Assembly (NCBI GenBank): GCA_963738325.1
Contig: CAVTWD010000002.1
Span: forward strand, 186,001 to 250,000
Source: CAVTWD01 sp963738325
Lineage (GTDB): Bacteria > Actinomycetota > Acidimicrobiia > Acidimicrobiales > Ilumatobacteraceae
DNA: 64,000 nt
Direction of reading: 5' to 3'
Positions 27,479-36,272 of the stretch are shown here, in pieces; within the stretch, counting starts at the first letter, position 1; every line of letters begins with the position of its first letter. The notes beneath the pieces were generated by a model that did not search any database, had not been told where the DNA came from, and worked only from the letters and a program-made list of their open reading frames with translations. Position numbers and translations under genes: made by a program.

Positions 27479-28072
27479 CTACCTTCCTAAGGGGGCGACG
27501 GCGTACGCGGGAAGCACGAAGCGGGCCACGAACTCCGCGGCCGAAGCGGGTTCGCCGAGGTCGAAGTGCGTGGACGGCGCGAGGAAGTAGGAGATCACGA
27601 GACGCGCGAGCTGCTCGGCCAGCTCGCCCGAGCGGTCCTCCCCGATGTGCGGGGCGAACCACGGCGTGAGGAACTCGGTGGCGACGCGGAGGATGACCGG
27701 CAGGCCGTCGACGGTGAGATCGTGCACGACCTCCCCGGGCTCGCTGGCCAGCATGACCCGGATGTGCTCGTCGGCCCGCAAGGCCTGGGTGGCGTGTACG
27801 ACGCTGCGCACCACGAGGTCGTCGAAGGAGACGGCCCCATCGAGGTGAGTAGACAGCTCGACGAAGAAGTCGGCCGTCTCTTGATGGCGCAGCGCCTCGA
27901 AGAGCTTGTCCCGCCCGCCCGGGAACATCCGGTACAGGGTGGCGCGGCTGATGCCGGCTTCGGTGGCGATGTCATCGACGGTGGTCTTGGCCCGACCCCA
28001 TCGCTCGCAGCAACGCTTCGCGGCGCAGAGGACCGCGCGCAAGGCCTCGGAACCTGCAGCTTCCCCCGTCAC
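27479..28072 (-). CDS. TetR-family transcriptional regulator
   Basis: This is a 197-residue protein with an N-terminal TetR helix-turn-helix ('TVDDIATEAGISRATLYRMF', residues about 32-51) and a helical ligand-binding domain. GTG 28072 lies directly beside a 9-bp inverted repeat (28073-28105), which fits autorepression. The diiron-protein gene starts 6 nt after its stop. The effector is unknown; a fatty acid or hydrophobic substrate would be usual for such a pair. Confidence 0.88.
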   Translation of the reverse strand: MTGEAAGSEALRAVLCAAKRCCERWGRAKTTVDDIATEAGISRATLYRMFPGGRDKLFEALRHQETADFFVELSTHLDGAVSFDDLVVRSVVHATQALRADEHIRVMLASEPGEVVHDLTVDGLPVILRVATEFLTPWFAPHIGEDRSGELAEQLARLVISYFLAPSTHFDLGEPASAAEFVARFVLPAYAVAPLGR

Positions 28073-28105
28073 CGCTGAGACATTGACATGAAAACCGTCT
28101 CAGCG
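28073..28105 (-). promoter_or_regulatory. Inverted-repeat operator at the tetR start
   Basis: CGCTGAGAC (28073-28081) and GTCTCAGCG (28097-28105) form perfect 9-bp arms 15 bp apart. A smaller palindrome CCTGAG-N6-CTCAGG follows at 28124-28141 and repeats the GGTCTCAG half site. On the minus strand a -35-like TTGACG (28109-28104) lies 17 bp before TCAATG. The repeat therefore covers the putative -10 and the start, a standard place for TetR autorepression. Confidence 0.6.
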
Positions 28106-28176
28106 TCAAGGGAGATGGAGGATCCTGAGAGCGGTCTCAGGAGCGATCGCAGCCGGCGCTCGTACTCCTCGGGTGT

Positions 28177-28282
28177 CCCAAGTTGGGACGTTGTGACAGG
28201 CTTTCGTACGGAGGTCGATCCGGCTCTGCTGGGTGTGACCGGAGTTCATATCTCCGGGGGGGAAGGTCTCCTCCCCCCTTCG
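28177..28282 (-). repeat. Dispersed 3'-end element, copy B, with terminator hairpin
   Basis: This is the longest copy. Read from the stop of the anti-sigma-like gene on the minus strand, it contains a hairpin (GAAGG/CCTTC within 28262-28281, loop with GGAGA), a block with CACCCAGCAGAGCCGG, TCGACCTCCG and the palindrome CCCAACTTGGG at its far end. The conserved core covers about 75 bp and matches copy A closely. Confidence 0.7.
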
Positions 28283-29254
28283 CTAGGACTGCGTGCTGTA
28301 GGGGTTGGGGGGTACGCCGTACTCCACCTGCGTGGGCTTCGCCCCGCACCGCGCCGTGATCCGGGACGCCCTCCAGTGCTTGGCCTGCAACGGCGCCGCG
28401 CACGCGCTCCAGTCGTCTCGGGCCGCCCAGTACTGCGCGAGGTTCGCGGGCGGGACGGGCTGGGCGCCGCAAGCAGCGGCCAGCACGGTCCGGGTGGCGT
28501 CGGCCGGGTGGCCGACGACGCACTTCCGCCACGCCCGGTTCTGGTTGTAGTAGCGCTCGACCACCGCGGCCTGGCTCGGGGCCGGCGTCGCCGGCGCCGT
28601 CGGCGCGGCGGGGCCGGTGGTCGCCTGCTGGGACCCGGCGGCCGCCGGCGAGGTCGACGACGCGCTCGTGTGGCTGGGGCGGCGCGTCGCTCCTGCGTGC
28701 GACGACGAGCTCGCGGTCGCCCGAGGGGTCGGGGCCGCCGTGGTGGTCGACGCCGGTGCCGTTCGCGTCGAGGCCGATGCGGCCGAGGCGACGGTCTTCA
28801 CCGACTGGGTCCGAGCGGTGGAGGCAGGAGCCGGCTCCGTCCCCGAGGTCTTGGCGGGGGCAGTGGCGCGCAATGAGGCCTCGGTCGCGCTGGCCCCAGT
28901 GAGAACCGGTCGCAGCCCGAGGCCGAGCAGGGCAAGGGCGGCGGCGGCCCCTCCGGCGGCGACGAGCGCCCGCCGAGGGCGGCGGTTAGCCGGCCGGGAC
29001 GCGACGACCGGGACGTCGACGATCTCGCTGTTGATCAACAGCGCCTGCGTGTGCTCCTCGGAATCGAACCCCGGGCCCGTCAGCCCGTGCGCGGGAACCT
29101 CCAGGTAGGCGAGGACTTCGGGGGCCGCGATCGGCTCCGGCTCGTCGACGTACTCGTGCCGGGCCCGTTCGAGGAAGGCGACCACGTCGTCCGGCCACTC
29201 CTCGACCGGCCGAGCGACGTGCAGGTGGCGGCGGAGAGGCCGCGGATCGGTCAT
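28283..29254 (-). CDS. Membrane protein, probable anti-sigma factor
   Basis: This is a 323-residue protein. Residues 1-90 are cytosolic and charged ('RRHLHVARPVEEWPDDVVAF'). One membrane helix lies near 93-115 ('ALVAAGGAAAALALLGLGL'). An Ala/Ser/Thr/Pro-rich stalk of about 110 residues and a C-terminal extracellular domain follow; the latter has four Cys and Trp/Tyr pairs ('YYNQNRAWRKCVVGHP', 'ARDDWSACAAPLQ'). ATG 29254 overlaps the sigma-factor stop (ATGA), so both are made together. This arrangement is typical for an ECF anti-sigma factor, but there is no zinc (HxxxCxxC) motif and the extracellular domain is unfamiliar. Function by context. Confidence 0.6.
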   Translation of the reverse strand: MTDPRPLRRHLHVARPVEEWPDDVVAFLERARHEYVDEPEPIAAPEVLAYLEVPAHGLTGPGFDSEEHTQALLINSEIVDVPVVASRPANRRPRRALVAAGGAAAALALLGLGLRPVLTGASATEASLRATAPAKTSGTEPAPASTARTQSVKTVASAASASTRTAPASTTTAAPTPRATASSSSHAGATRRPSHTSASSTSPAAAGSQQATTGPAAPTAPATPAPSQAAVVERYYNQNRAWRKCVVGHPADATRTVLAAACGAQPVPPANLAQYWAARDDWSACAAPLQAKHWRASRITARCGAKPTQVEYGVPPNPYSTQS

Positions 29255-29955
29255 ACCTCTCCTGTCAACGTCGGCACCTCCGACTGGGTTCCGCTCCGCG
29301 TCGCCATCCGGCGACGGATCGCGGCCAAACCTCGCCGCTGCAGCGCCTTGACCGCCCCTGGCCGCTTCCCCACCACGCTCGCCACCTGTTCGATGCTGAA
29401 ATCGCCCAAGATACGCAGAAGGAGGACCTCGCGTTGATCCGGGGCCAGGGCCTCGATGATGCCGACCGCATCGCGGGTCGCGAGGCGGTCGAGGGCGCCG
29501 TGATCCGAGGGTGGGTGCTCGGGGAGCTGCCCCTCGCTCGCCTCGATGGGCAGGACCTTCACCCGCCTGCGGTTCTTGCGCCGCTCGTCGACCAGGCTGT
29601 TGCGGGCGATGGTGAAGACCCAGGCCCGGAACTGCCGCTCGTCACCCTCGAAGCGCCCGAGGCCCTGGAAGACCCGCAGCAGGACGTCGTTGGCCGACCC
29701 GGCCGGGTCCACAGCCCCCTGGGAGCGGAAGTAGGCGGCCAGGGGTCGGGCCAGGAGGGCGAAGAGGTTCTCGAAGGCCGTGGGGAAGCCCGCCTTGGCG
29801 GAGGTGAGCACCTGCTCGAAAGGCGCGTCCTGGAGCAACGAGCGTTCCCGCCGCCGGGCTCCGACCGAGATTGGCTGCACGGGCGCGAGAGCCTGGACCG
29901 GCGATCCGTCGGCGCCAGAGCGCGAGTGAGGGTCTGGCGCGGGTGAGACCGGCAT
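29251..29955 (-). CDS. ECF-type RNA polymerase sigma factor
   Basis: This is a 234-residue protein. An N-terminal extension of about 45 residues precedes sigma region 2 ('FENLFALLARPLAAYFRSQG', 'DPAGSANDVLLRVFQGLGRF', 'RAWVFTIARNSLVDERRKN') and region 4 ('ALAPDQREVLLLRILGDFSI', 'EQVASVVGKRPGAVKALQRR'). Regions 1 and 3 are missing, as in the ECF group. The partner downstream is a single-pass membrane protein. The promoter sequence it recognises is not visible in the window. It may direct envelope-stress genes. Confidence 0.88.
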   Translation of the reverse strand: MPVSPAPDPHSRSGADGSPVQALAPVQPISVGARRRERSLLQDAPFEQVLTSAKAGFPTAFENLFALLARPLAAYFRSQGAVDPAGSANDVLLRVFQGLGRFEGDERQFRAWVFTIARNSLVDERRKNRRRVKVLPIEASEGQLPEHPPSDHGALDRLATRDAVGIIEALAPDQREVLLLRILGDFSIEQVASVVGKRPGAVKALQRRGLAAIRRRMATRSGTQSEVPTLTGEV

Positions 29956-29965
29956 CGGGGTTTGC

Positions 29966-31594
29966 TTACGAGGTGGGAAGGACGTAGTCCGCGAAGTGGG
30001 ACCGCAGGTCCTTCTTGGAGAACTTACCCACCGACGTCTTCGGCACTTCGTCGATGAAGACCACGTCGTCGGGGAGCTGCCATCTGGGCACGGTGGTGGC
30101 CAACCAATCGATCACCTCCTGCTTGCCCATCTGTTCTCCCTGCTTCAGCACGACGCACGCAAGGGGCCGTTCGGCCCACTTCGGATGGGGCAGGCCGATG
30201 ACAGCGGCTTCGGCCACCTTCGGATGGGCCATGATGGCGTTCTCGAGCTCGACCGAGCTGATCCACTCGCCACCCGACTTGATCAGGTCCTTTGTTCGAT
30301 CGACGAGGCGGATGTAGCCCTCCGGATCGATCGTGGCCACGTCACCGGTTCGCAGCCACCCGTCCTCGGTGAACGACTCGCCGGCCCGTTCGTCCGCGTA
30401 GTACGTGGCCGCGATCCACGGCCCCTTGGCCTGGAGCTCGCCCGAGGACCGGCCGTCCCACGGCAGCGGGGTGGTCGTGCCGGGCTCGACCACGCGGATG
30501 TCGACCCCCACCGACCGGATGCCCTGGGCCGCCCGGACGTCGGCGAGCTGGTCCTCGGGCAGGTCGCGCAGCGTGCTCTTCGTCGAGCCCACCGAGGCGA
30601 CCGGGCTCGTCTCGGTCATGCCCCAAGCCTGGAAGATGGGCAGACCGAGCTTCTCGCGGTAGGCCTCCGAGAGCGAGCGGGGCACGGCCGAGCCGCCACA
30701 GGGGATGAGACGCAGCCGGCTGGTGTCACGCCCGTCGAGCTCGGGCAGCGTGGCCATCCAGATGGTGGGCACCCCGGCCGCCACTGTGACGCCCTCCTCC
30801 ACGATCAGGTCGGCGATGGCCTTCGGGCTCAGGTCGGGACCGGGGAACACGAGGGAGGCTCCCGCCCCCACCGCGGCGTGCGCGAGACCCCAGGCGTTCG
30901 CGTGGAACATCGGCACCGCGGGCAGGATGACGTCGGCCTCGCGCACGCCGAGCGAGTCGACGGTCATGGCTGCGAGCGTGTGGAGGTAGGTCGATCGGTG
31001 GGAGTAGACGACCCCTTTCGGGTTACCGGTGGTACCGCTCGTGTAGCACATCGACGCGGCGGCATCTTCGTCGTCGACGACGAACTCGACCGGGCCCGCC
31101 GAGGCCAACAGGGTCTCGTGGTCGTGCACGGTGATGCCGTTCGCCTCGCGAGGCACGTCGCCCTTGCCGTCATCCATCACCACCAGGTGCTTGACGGTGT
31201 GGAAGGTCTCGAGGAGGGGCCACAGCAGCGCGGCCAACGACCGGTCGACGAAGATCACCTCGTCCTCGGCGTGGTTCACGATGTAGGTGAGCTGGTCCGG
31301 GAAGAGGCGGATGTTGAGGGTGTGCAGCACTCGCCCAGTGCAGGGAGCGGCGAAGTACAGCTCGAGGTGGTTGGCCGTGTTCCACGCGAACGTCGCCACC
31401 CGGCCATCGGGGCTGATGCCCAACATGTCGAGCACGCCGCCGAGGCGACGCGTCCGATCCGCCCACGCCCCGTAGGTGGTGCGGCGCCGGCCGCTCGCCG
31501 TCGCGGTGGTGACGGGCTTGGCCGCGAAGAGCTCTTCGGCCCGCCGGAAGAAGTGGACGAGCGTGAGCGGCTCGTGCTGCATCAACCCCTTCAT
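29966..31594 (-). CDS. Medium/long-chain fatty acid--CoA ligase
   Basis: This is a 542-residue adenylate-forming enzyme. It has P-loop 'YTSGTTGNPKGVVYSH', 'GWLRTGDVATIDPEGY', hinge region 'DRTKDLIKSGGEWIS' and the catalytic Lys near the end ('KTSVGKFSKKDLR'). The pattern resembles actinobacterial FadD-type ligases that handle medium or long fatty acids or cinnamate-like acids. It forms acyl-CoA with AMP release. ATG 31594 is chosen because GGGGGG stands 5-6 nt upstream. It ends 10 nt upstream of the sigma-factor start on the same strand, so the two may share an mRNA. Confidence 0.92.
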   Translation of the reverse strand: MKGLMQHEPLTLVHFFRRAEELFAAKPVTTATASGRRRTTYGAWADRTRRLGGVLDMLGISPDGRVATFAWNTANHLELYFAAPCTGRVLHTLNIRLFPDQLTYIVNHAEDEVIFVDRSLAALLWPLLETFHTVKHLVVMDDGKGDVPREANGITVHDHETLLASAGPVEFVVDDEDAAASMCYTSGTTGNPKGVVYSHRSTYLHTLAAMTVDSLGVREADVILPAVPMFHANAWGLAHAAVGAGASLVFPGPDLSPKAIADLIVEEGVTVAAGVPTIWMATLPELDGRDTSRLRLIPCGGSAVPRSLSEAYREKLGLPIFQAWGMTETSPVASVGSTKSTLRDLPEDQLADVRAAQGIRSVGVDIRVVEPGTTTPLPWDGRSSGELQAKGPWIAATYYADERAGESFTEDGWLRTGDVATIDPEGYIRLVDRTKDLIKSGGEWISSVELENAIMAHPKVAEAAVIGLPHPKWAERPLACVVLKQGEQMGKQEVIDWLATTVPRWQLPDDVVFIDEVPKTSVGKFSKKDLRSHFADYVLPTS

Positions 31595-31693
31595 CGACGC
31601 CCCCCTTGTGTTGCTCCTGGTCACAGCATGGCACCTCGGCAGGCACGGGCCGCGCACGGTCCCCCCGCCCGATCGGTCCGCACCGAGGGCAGT

Positions 31694-32371
31694 ATGGTCG
31701 CGGGAGTGTCGGTCCCATCGCGCGCGCTCCCGCCGTTGGGTGGGCACCGCGTGCGGCTCGGGACGTTGCTCGGCCTCGTCGCCGCGCTCGTCGTGGCGTC
31801 GAACGTCGGCACCGTGTTGGCGGCCACCCTCGTCAGCGATCACCCGGGCGTCCTCCTCGCGCTCTCGTCACGGATCCGCCACCTCCTCCTCGCCGTGGCG
31901 GCCGGAATCGATCCCGGTGCCTACTTCGGGATCGGCTTCGTCCGCCTCGCCCTCCCTGCGGTGGCCTTCTACCTCCTCGGCCTCTGGTACGGGGAGGCCG
32001 GCCTGCGATGGCTCGAACGCCAGGCGGGCGGCAAGCCGGCCAGCATCCGCTGGGTCGAGCAGGGCTTCGCCCGGGCCAGATTCCCGCTCATCGTGCTCAT
32101 GCCCGGCAGCAACCTCGTGTGCCTCCTGTCGGGCTCGGCCAAGATCCGGGCGCGGACCTTCGCCACCGCGCTGGGACTCGGCATCACGCTACGCCTCGGG
32201 GTCTTCTGGTTCCTCGGCAAAGCGCTCGAAGCGCCGCTCGGCGTGGTGCTCGACTTCATCCAGCGCTACCAGTGGTGGATCGTGGCCGCCTTCGCCGTCA
32301 TCACCTTCCTCCCCGCCTTCCGCCGGGCCAGCTCCGTGGTCGCCGCCGCCGAAGAGCGCGGTGAGCCCTGA
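31694..32371 (+). CDS. Integral membrane protein (DedA/VTT-like?)
   Basis: This is a 225-residue protein with about five hydrophobic segments ('LGTLLGLVAALVVASNVGTV', 'RLALPAVAFYLLGLWYG', 'FPLIVLMPGSNLVCLLSG', 'FATALGLGITLRLGVFWFLG', 'QWWIVAAFAVITFLP'). The charged, Gly-containing loop before the third hydrophobic segment recalls DedA/VTT proteins, but key motifs are not clear and I do not insist. GTG 31706 is an alternative start. It is divergent from the acyl-CoA ligase with 99 bp between. Confidence 0.6.
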   Translation: MVAGVSVPSRALPPLGGHRVRLGTLLGLVAALVVASNVGTVLAATLVSDHPGVLLALSSRIRHLLLAVAAGIDPGAYFGIGFVRLALPAVAFYLLGLWYGEAGLRWLERQAGGKPASIRWVEQGFARARFPLIVLMPGSNLVCLLSGSAKIRARTFATALGLGITLRLGVFWFLGKALEAPLGVVLDFIQRYQWWIVAAFAVITFLPAFRRASSVVAAAEERGEP

Positions 32372-32480
32372 GCTCGCGCACGATCGCCGCTCCGCTCGGC
32401 CGAGCGGGGAGGGCGCCGGACGTTAGGGTCACGTCTACGGCTCGCCCGACTCAGCCCCGAACCGCAAGGAGCGCCCCCGC

Positions 32481-33245
32481 ATGACCACCAGGCCCGTCTT
32501 CACCGGCGTCGCCGTCGCCAGCGTGACGTTCTTCGACGAACGAGGGCACGTCGACGCCGCCGCCACCGCGAACCATGCCGCGCACCTGGTGGGCAAAGGG
32601 GTACGGGCCGTCGTGGTGGCGGGGAGCACGGGCGAGGCCTCGCACCTCTCGACGAAGGAGCGGCTCCAACTGCTCGATGCGGTGGTGGCGGCCGTGCCCC
32701 CGGAGGTCCCCGTGATCCTGGGGACGGGGAACCTGGCGGCGGGGGTGAGCGTGCCCCATCTCACGCGGCGCGCCGGGGAGCACGGGGCCGCCGCGGCCCT
32801 CACCCTCTCCCCGCACAACGGCGACATCCGGGAGTTCTACGGCCAAGTGGTCGACGCCGCCGGCGCCATGCCCGTCATCGCGTACCACTGGCCGAAGGTG
32901 TCGCCCCCGGGCATCGCCATCGAGGACCTCAAGGCGACCAAGGTCGCCGCGCTCAAGGACTCGACGGGCGATCCTGAACGGCTGCTCGAAGAGCTCGCCC
33001 ACTTCCACAGGCCCATCTACACGGGCAGCGCGGCCATCGTCACCTACGCGGCGCAGTTGGGATGCGCCGGGGCCATCCTGGCCGCAGCCAACCTCGAGCC
33101 CGAGCGGTGTGCCGACGCGTACGCCGGTGACATCCAGGCGCAGAAGGACCTCTTGTGGGTGCACAAGATGCTGAGCGTGGGCGGGATCAAGGCGGTGAAG
33201 GAAGAGCTCGCCCGCCGCTACGGCACCAGCACCGCCTGCCGCTGA
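32481..33245 (+). CDS. DapA/NAL-family aldolase (second copy)
   Basis: This is an intact 254-residue member of the dihydrodipicolinate synthase/N-acetylneuraminate lyase family. 'VVAGSTGEASHLSTKERLQL', Tyr in 'VIAYHWPKVSPPG' and Lys in 'VAALKDSTGDPERL' are the expected catalytic elements. It is about 40 residues shorter than the dapA product at 22972 and lacks parts of its C-terminal helices, so a different 2-oxo acid substrate is likely. GGAG lies about 10 nt upstream of ATG 32481. Together with the membrane protein upstream it forms a small plus-strand pair. Confidence 0.85.
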   Translation: MTTRPVFTGVAVASVTFFDERGHVDAAATANHAAHLVGKGVRAVVVAGSTGEASHLSTKERLQLLDAVVAAVPPEVPVILGTGNLAAGVSVPHLTRRAGEHGAAAALTLSPHNGDIREFYGQVVDAAGAMPVIAYHWPKVSPPGIAIEDLKATKVAALKDSTGDPERLLEELAHFHRPIYTGSAAIVTYAAQLGCAGAILAAANLEPERCADAYAGDIQAQKDLLWVHKMLSVGGIKAVKEELARRYGTSTACR

Positions 33246-33273
33246 GCGCGGCAGTTGAGGCTGCTCCCCTCTC

Positions 33274-33295
33274 GCCGCGCCCCATTTCGCGCGGC
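33274..33295. terminator. Hairpin between convergent DapA-like gene and dapB
   Basis: GCCGCGC pairs with GCGCGGC around CCCATTTC (7 bp). It lies in the 98-bp gap between two convergent stops, a suitable place for a bidirectional terminator. No long T-run. Confidence 0.45.
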
Positions 33296-33343
33296 TGAGC
33301 GGTGCAGGACGCCGGTAGAACGCGCGAGATGCAGACGAACGTC

Positions 33344-34111
33344 TCAGAGGCCGAGGAAGGCCTCCAAGCCGACCGTGAGCCCGGGATGGTCGCCAATGCG
33401 CTTGACCGCCAGGAGGACGCCGGGCATGAACGAGCTGCGGTCGTAGGAGTCATGGCGGATGGTGAGGCTCTGCCCCGTGGTCCCGAGCAGGACCTCTTGA
33501 TGGGCGACGAGGCCGCGGAGGCGCACCGCGTGGACGTGGATGCCTCCTGGCCCTACTCCCCCGCGCGATCCTTCGACGACGGTGTGGGTGGTGGGGTCGG
33601 CCCCCCACGAGGGTGAGGCGGCGGCCAGCCGCCGCGCCGTCGTCATCGCCGTGCCCGACGGGGCATCGGCCTTGGCGTCGTGGTGCAGCTCGATGATCTC
33701 CGCCGTCTCGAAGAAGGGGGCGGCGAGCTCGGCGAAGCGCATCATGAGGACGGCGCCGATGGCGAAGTTCGGCGCCACCAGGCAGTTGCTGGTCGTGAAG
33801 GCCCGCCCGAGCTCGTCGAGGTCCTCGGCCGTCAAGCCCGTCGTGCCCACGACCGCGTGGACACCGTGGCCGGCGCACCAGCGCAGGTTCTCGCGGGCGG
33901 CGGCGGCGACGGTGAAGTCGACCGCGACCTGGGCTCCGGCGGCCGCCACGACGTCGGGGCTCGCGGCGATCGTGACCCCGGCCGCCGAGCGTCCCTCCCT
34001 ACCCGGATCCACCGCCGCCACCAGGTCGAGATCCGGATCGGCCCGAACCGCATCGCACACGTTGGCGCCCATCCGCCCGCCGGCCCCGAACACCGCTACC
34101 CCAAGGGTCAT
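33344..34111 (-). CDS. dapB: 4-hydroxy-tetrahydrodipicolinate reductase
   Basis: This is an intact 255-residue enzyme. It has an NAD(P)-binding 'VFGAGGRMGANV' at residues 7-18, 'VDFTVAAAARENL', and the catalytic loop 'ELHHDAKADAPSGTA' with H143/H144 and K147. It reduces the DapA product toward diaminopimelate. In relatives dapB lies next to dapA; here the two are about 10 kb apart, with the accessory block between them. TACCGT ends 6 nt before ATG 34111, and no ribosome site is visible. Confidence 0.95.
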   Translation of the reverse strand: MTLGVAVFGAGGRMGANVCDAVRADPDLDLVAAVDPGREGRSAAGVTIAASPDVVAAAGAQVAVDFTVAAAARENLRWCAGHGVHAVVGTTGLTAEDLDELGRAFTTSNCLVAPNFAIGAVLMMRFAELAAPFFETAEIIELHHDAKADAPSGTAMTTARRLAAASPSWGADPTTHTVVEGSRGGVGPGGIHVHAVRLRGLVAHQEVLLGTTGQSLTIRHDSYDRSSFMPGVLLAVKRIGDHPGLTVGLEAFLGL

Positions 34112-34123
34112 GAGCCGACGGTA
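34112..34123 (-). promoter_or_regulatory. TACCGT, N6, dapB ATG (leaderless candidate)
   Basis: Same hexamer and same 6-base spacing as in front of ftsK. The divergent LLM gene starts 49 bp away. Confidence 0.5.
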
Positions 34124-34160
34124 GTCAAGGGCGGACGCGCCAGCCGTGGGAAGCTCGGGT

Positions 34161-34955
34161 GTGCGCTTCGCCATCTCCACTCCCAACGTCGGGCCGACCA
34201 ACGATCTCGTCGAGTTGGCCCGCGAATGCGAAGCCAACGGATGGGACGGCCTCTTCGTCTGGGACCACCTGCACCTGCGGCGCGACATGCTCCTCGACGT
34301 CCACGACCCTTGGGTGCTCCTCGGGGCGATGGCGCCGTACACGCGGCGGCTGCGCCTCGGGCCGCTCGTGACCCCGGTAGCCCGCCGGCGGCCCTGGGTG
34401 GTGGCCAAGCAGGTGGCCACGCTCGACCACTTGACGGACGGTCGCGCCGTCCTCGGCGTCGGGCTCGGCTCGCCCGCGGACGAAGAGTTCGGCGCCTTCA
34501 GTGACGCCACCGACGATCGCGTCCGGGCGGCGCTGCTCGACGAGGGGCTCGAGCTCATCACCGCGCTGTGGACGGGCGAAGCGGTTCACCACCGTGGCGA
34601 GCACTTCAACGTCGGCGCGCAGTTCCATCCCCTCCCCCGCCAGCAACCCCGGCCGCCGATCTGGGTAGCGGCGCGGTGGCCGAACCCCAAACCGCTCGAG
34701 CGGGCGCTGCGCTACGAGGGCATCGTGCCGTTGTCGCAGGAGGGTCAGCCCCTCACACCGGATGTCGTGGCCCAGGTGGTGGCGCGCATCGGCCGGCTCG
34801 CCGGCTTCGACATCATCGTCACCGCCGTGCCCGGCGTCTCGCCGCAGGAGTACGCGGACGCCGGAGCGACCTGGCTCGTGTACTCGTCGCGGCCCTCGGA
34901 GTTCTACCTCGACGAGTTGCGGGCAACGGCCCGACGCGGCCCTCCGTCCGCCTGA
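34161..34955 (+). CDS. LLM-class (probably F420-dependent) oxidoreductase
   Basis: This is a 264-residue TIM-barrel protein of the luciferase-like monooxygenase superfamily ('RFAISTPNVGPTNDLVELAR', 'GWDGLFVWDHLHLR', 'ATLDHLTDGRAVLGVGLGSP', 'FHPLPRQQPRPPIWVAARW'). Short members like this in actinobacteria often use cofactor F420, but FMN cannot be excluded from sequence. GTG 34161 has GGGAAG 6 nt upstream. GTG 34146 is possible and adds five residues. Substrate unknown. It is divergent from dapB. Confidence 0.85.
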   Translation: MRFAISTPNVGPTNDLVELARECEANGWDGLFVWDHLHLRRDMLLDVHDPWVLLGAMAPYTRRLRLGPLVTPVARRRPWVVAKQVATLDHLTDGRAVLGVGLGSPADEEFGAFSDATDDRVRAALLDEGLELITALWTGEAVHHRGEHFNVGAQFHPLPRQQPRPPIWVAARWPNPKPLERALRYEGIVPLSQEGQPLTPDVVAQVVARIGRLAGFDIIVTAVPGVSPQEYADAGATWLVYSSRPSEFYLDELRATARRGPPSA

Positions 34956-34984
34956 GCGCGGACGGCGAGGCGAGCGAGGGCGAA

Positions 34985-36243
34985 TCAGGCCACGGCCGCG
35001 GTCGTCGTGAGCGCCTTCTTGGTGACCGGGCCCACTGCAGCGATGGCACGGGGTTGCGACAGCACGCGGTCGATGGCCTTGGTGACATGCTCGGGCCCCA
35101 CCGCCCGGTACTCGGCCACCTGCTCCTCGACCTCGCGGACGTGGCCGAGGCAGGTCAGCTGCGCGCCGAGGCGAGCCATGCGGCTGCCCGGGTCCTCGAG
35201 CCCGAGCAGGTACGAGCCGACGAGGTAGCCCTTGGCCACGGCGAGCTCGTCGGCCGTCGGGCCATCGTCGGCGAGGCGCACCAGCTCGCGGTCGATCAGG
35301 CCGAGCACATCGGTGACCTGGTGGGGAGCGGTGCCGGCGTAGACCACGAGGGAGCCGGTGTCGCGGTAGGACACCACCGACGAGTACACCGCGTAGGCGA
35401 GGCCCCGCCGTTCCCGCACTTCGTCGAACAGCCGGCTCGACATCCCTCCCCCCAGGACGTGGTTGAGGACGTCGAGCGCGGGGCGGTCCGGGTCCTCGCG
35501 GGACACCCCGCGGTACCCGAGTGCCAGGTGGGCCTGCTCCAAAGAGCGCCGGAGCACAGCGAGGGGACGCAAGCCCGGAGCCGGGGCGACCCGGACGGGT
35601 AGCACACCACCGGGCGCGGCTCCGAAGCGTCGCTCCACCTCCGCCACGACGGCGTCGTGGTCGAGGGCGCCCGCCGCGGCCACGACCATTGCCGCAGGCC
35701 GGTACCAGTGGCCGAAGAAGCCGCGGACGTCCTCGGGCGTCACCGCCATCACGGTCGCGGCCTCGCCCGCGGTCTCGCGCCCGAGAGGGTGGTCAGGGAA
35801 CAGCGAGGCCTGAGCCAGGGTGTGCACCCGGTCGTCGTGGGTGTCCTCGTCGAGATGCAGCTCCTCCAGGATGACTTGCCTCTCGCTGTCGACGTCGGCA
35901 TCGCGGAACGCGGGGCGGTGAGCACGTCGCCGAGGATCTCGAGCCCGAGCGCGAGCCCATCGGCCGGCAGGCGGGTGTAGTACGCGGTGTACTCCTTCGT
36001 GGTGAAGGCATTCATGTCACCGCCCACCCGGTCAATGGCGGTGGCGATGTCGCGGGCGCTGCGATCCTCGGTGCCCTTGAAGAGCAGGTGCTCGAGGAAG
36101 TGGGAGACGCCGGCCAGCTCGTCGGGCTCATCGCGCGCGCCGACGCCGACCCAGACGCCGGCCGCCACGGAGAGGGCACCCGGCATCCGTTCGGTCACCA
36201 CGCGCAGCCCCGACGGCAGCGTGGTGAGCTGTACGTCACTCAT
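34985..36243 (-). CDS. M16-family zinc peptidase (PqqL/processing-protease-like), one apparent frameshift
   Basis: From ATG 36243 ('MSDVQLTTLPSGLRVV') the inverted zinc motif H-x-x-E-H is seen in 'SHFLEHLLFKG'. Near 35912 a run of C is one base short. Restoring it joins 'LEILGDVLTAP' to 'AFRDADVDSERQVILEELH' and the remaining 280 residues, giving about 419 residues, the usual size of bacterial M16B peptidases. The second inactive M16 half follows ('GGGMSSRLFDEVRERRGLAY'). The gene follows pnp by 29 nt, a conserved neighbourhood in actinobacteria. Substrates are unknown. Confidence 0.88.
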
Positions 36244-36272
36244 CGCCGTGTTCCCACTCCGGGACGCGGAGC

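Noticed and set aside
29055..29110. T-arm-like sequence GGAATCGAACCCC resembling a tRNA end
   Set aside because: It lies inside the coding sequence of the anti-sigma-like protein. No matching acceptor stem or anticodon arm can be found.
32481..33245. Second copy as the biosynthetic dapA
   Set aside because: It is shorter and more divergent and stands apart from lysine genes. The copy at 22972 lies with rnj as in relatives.
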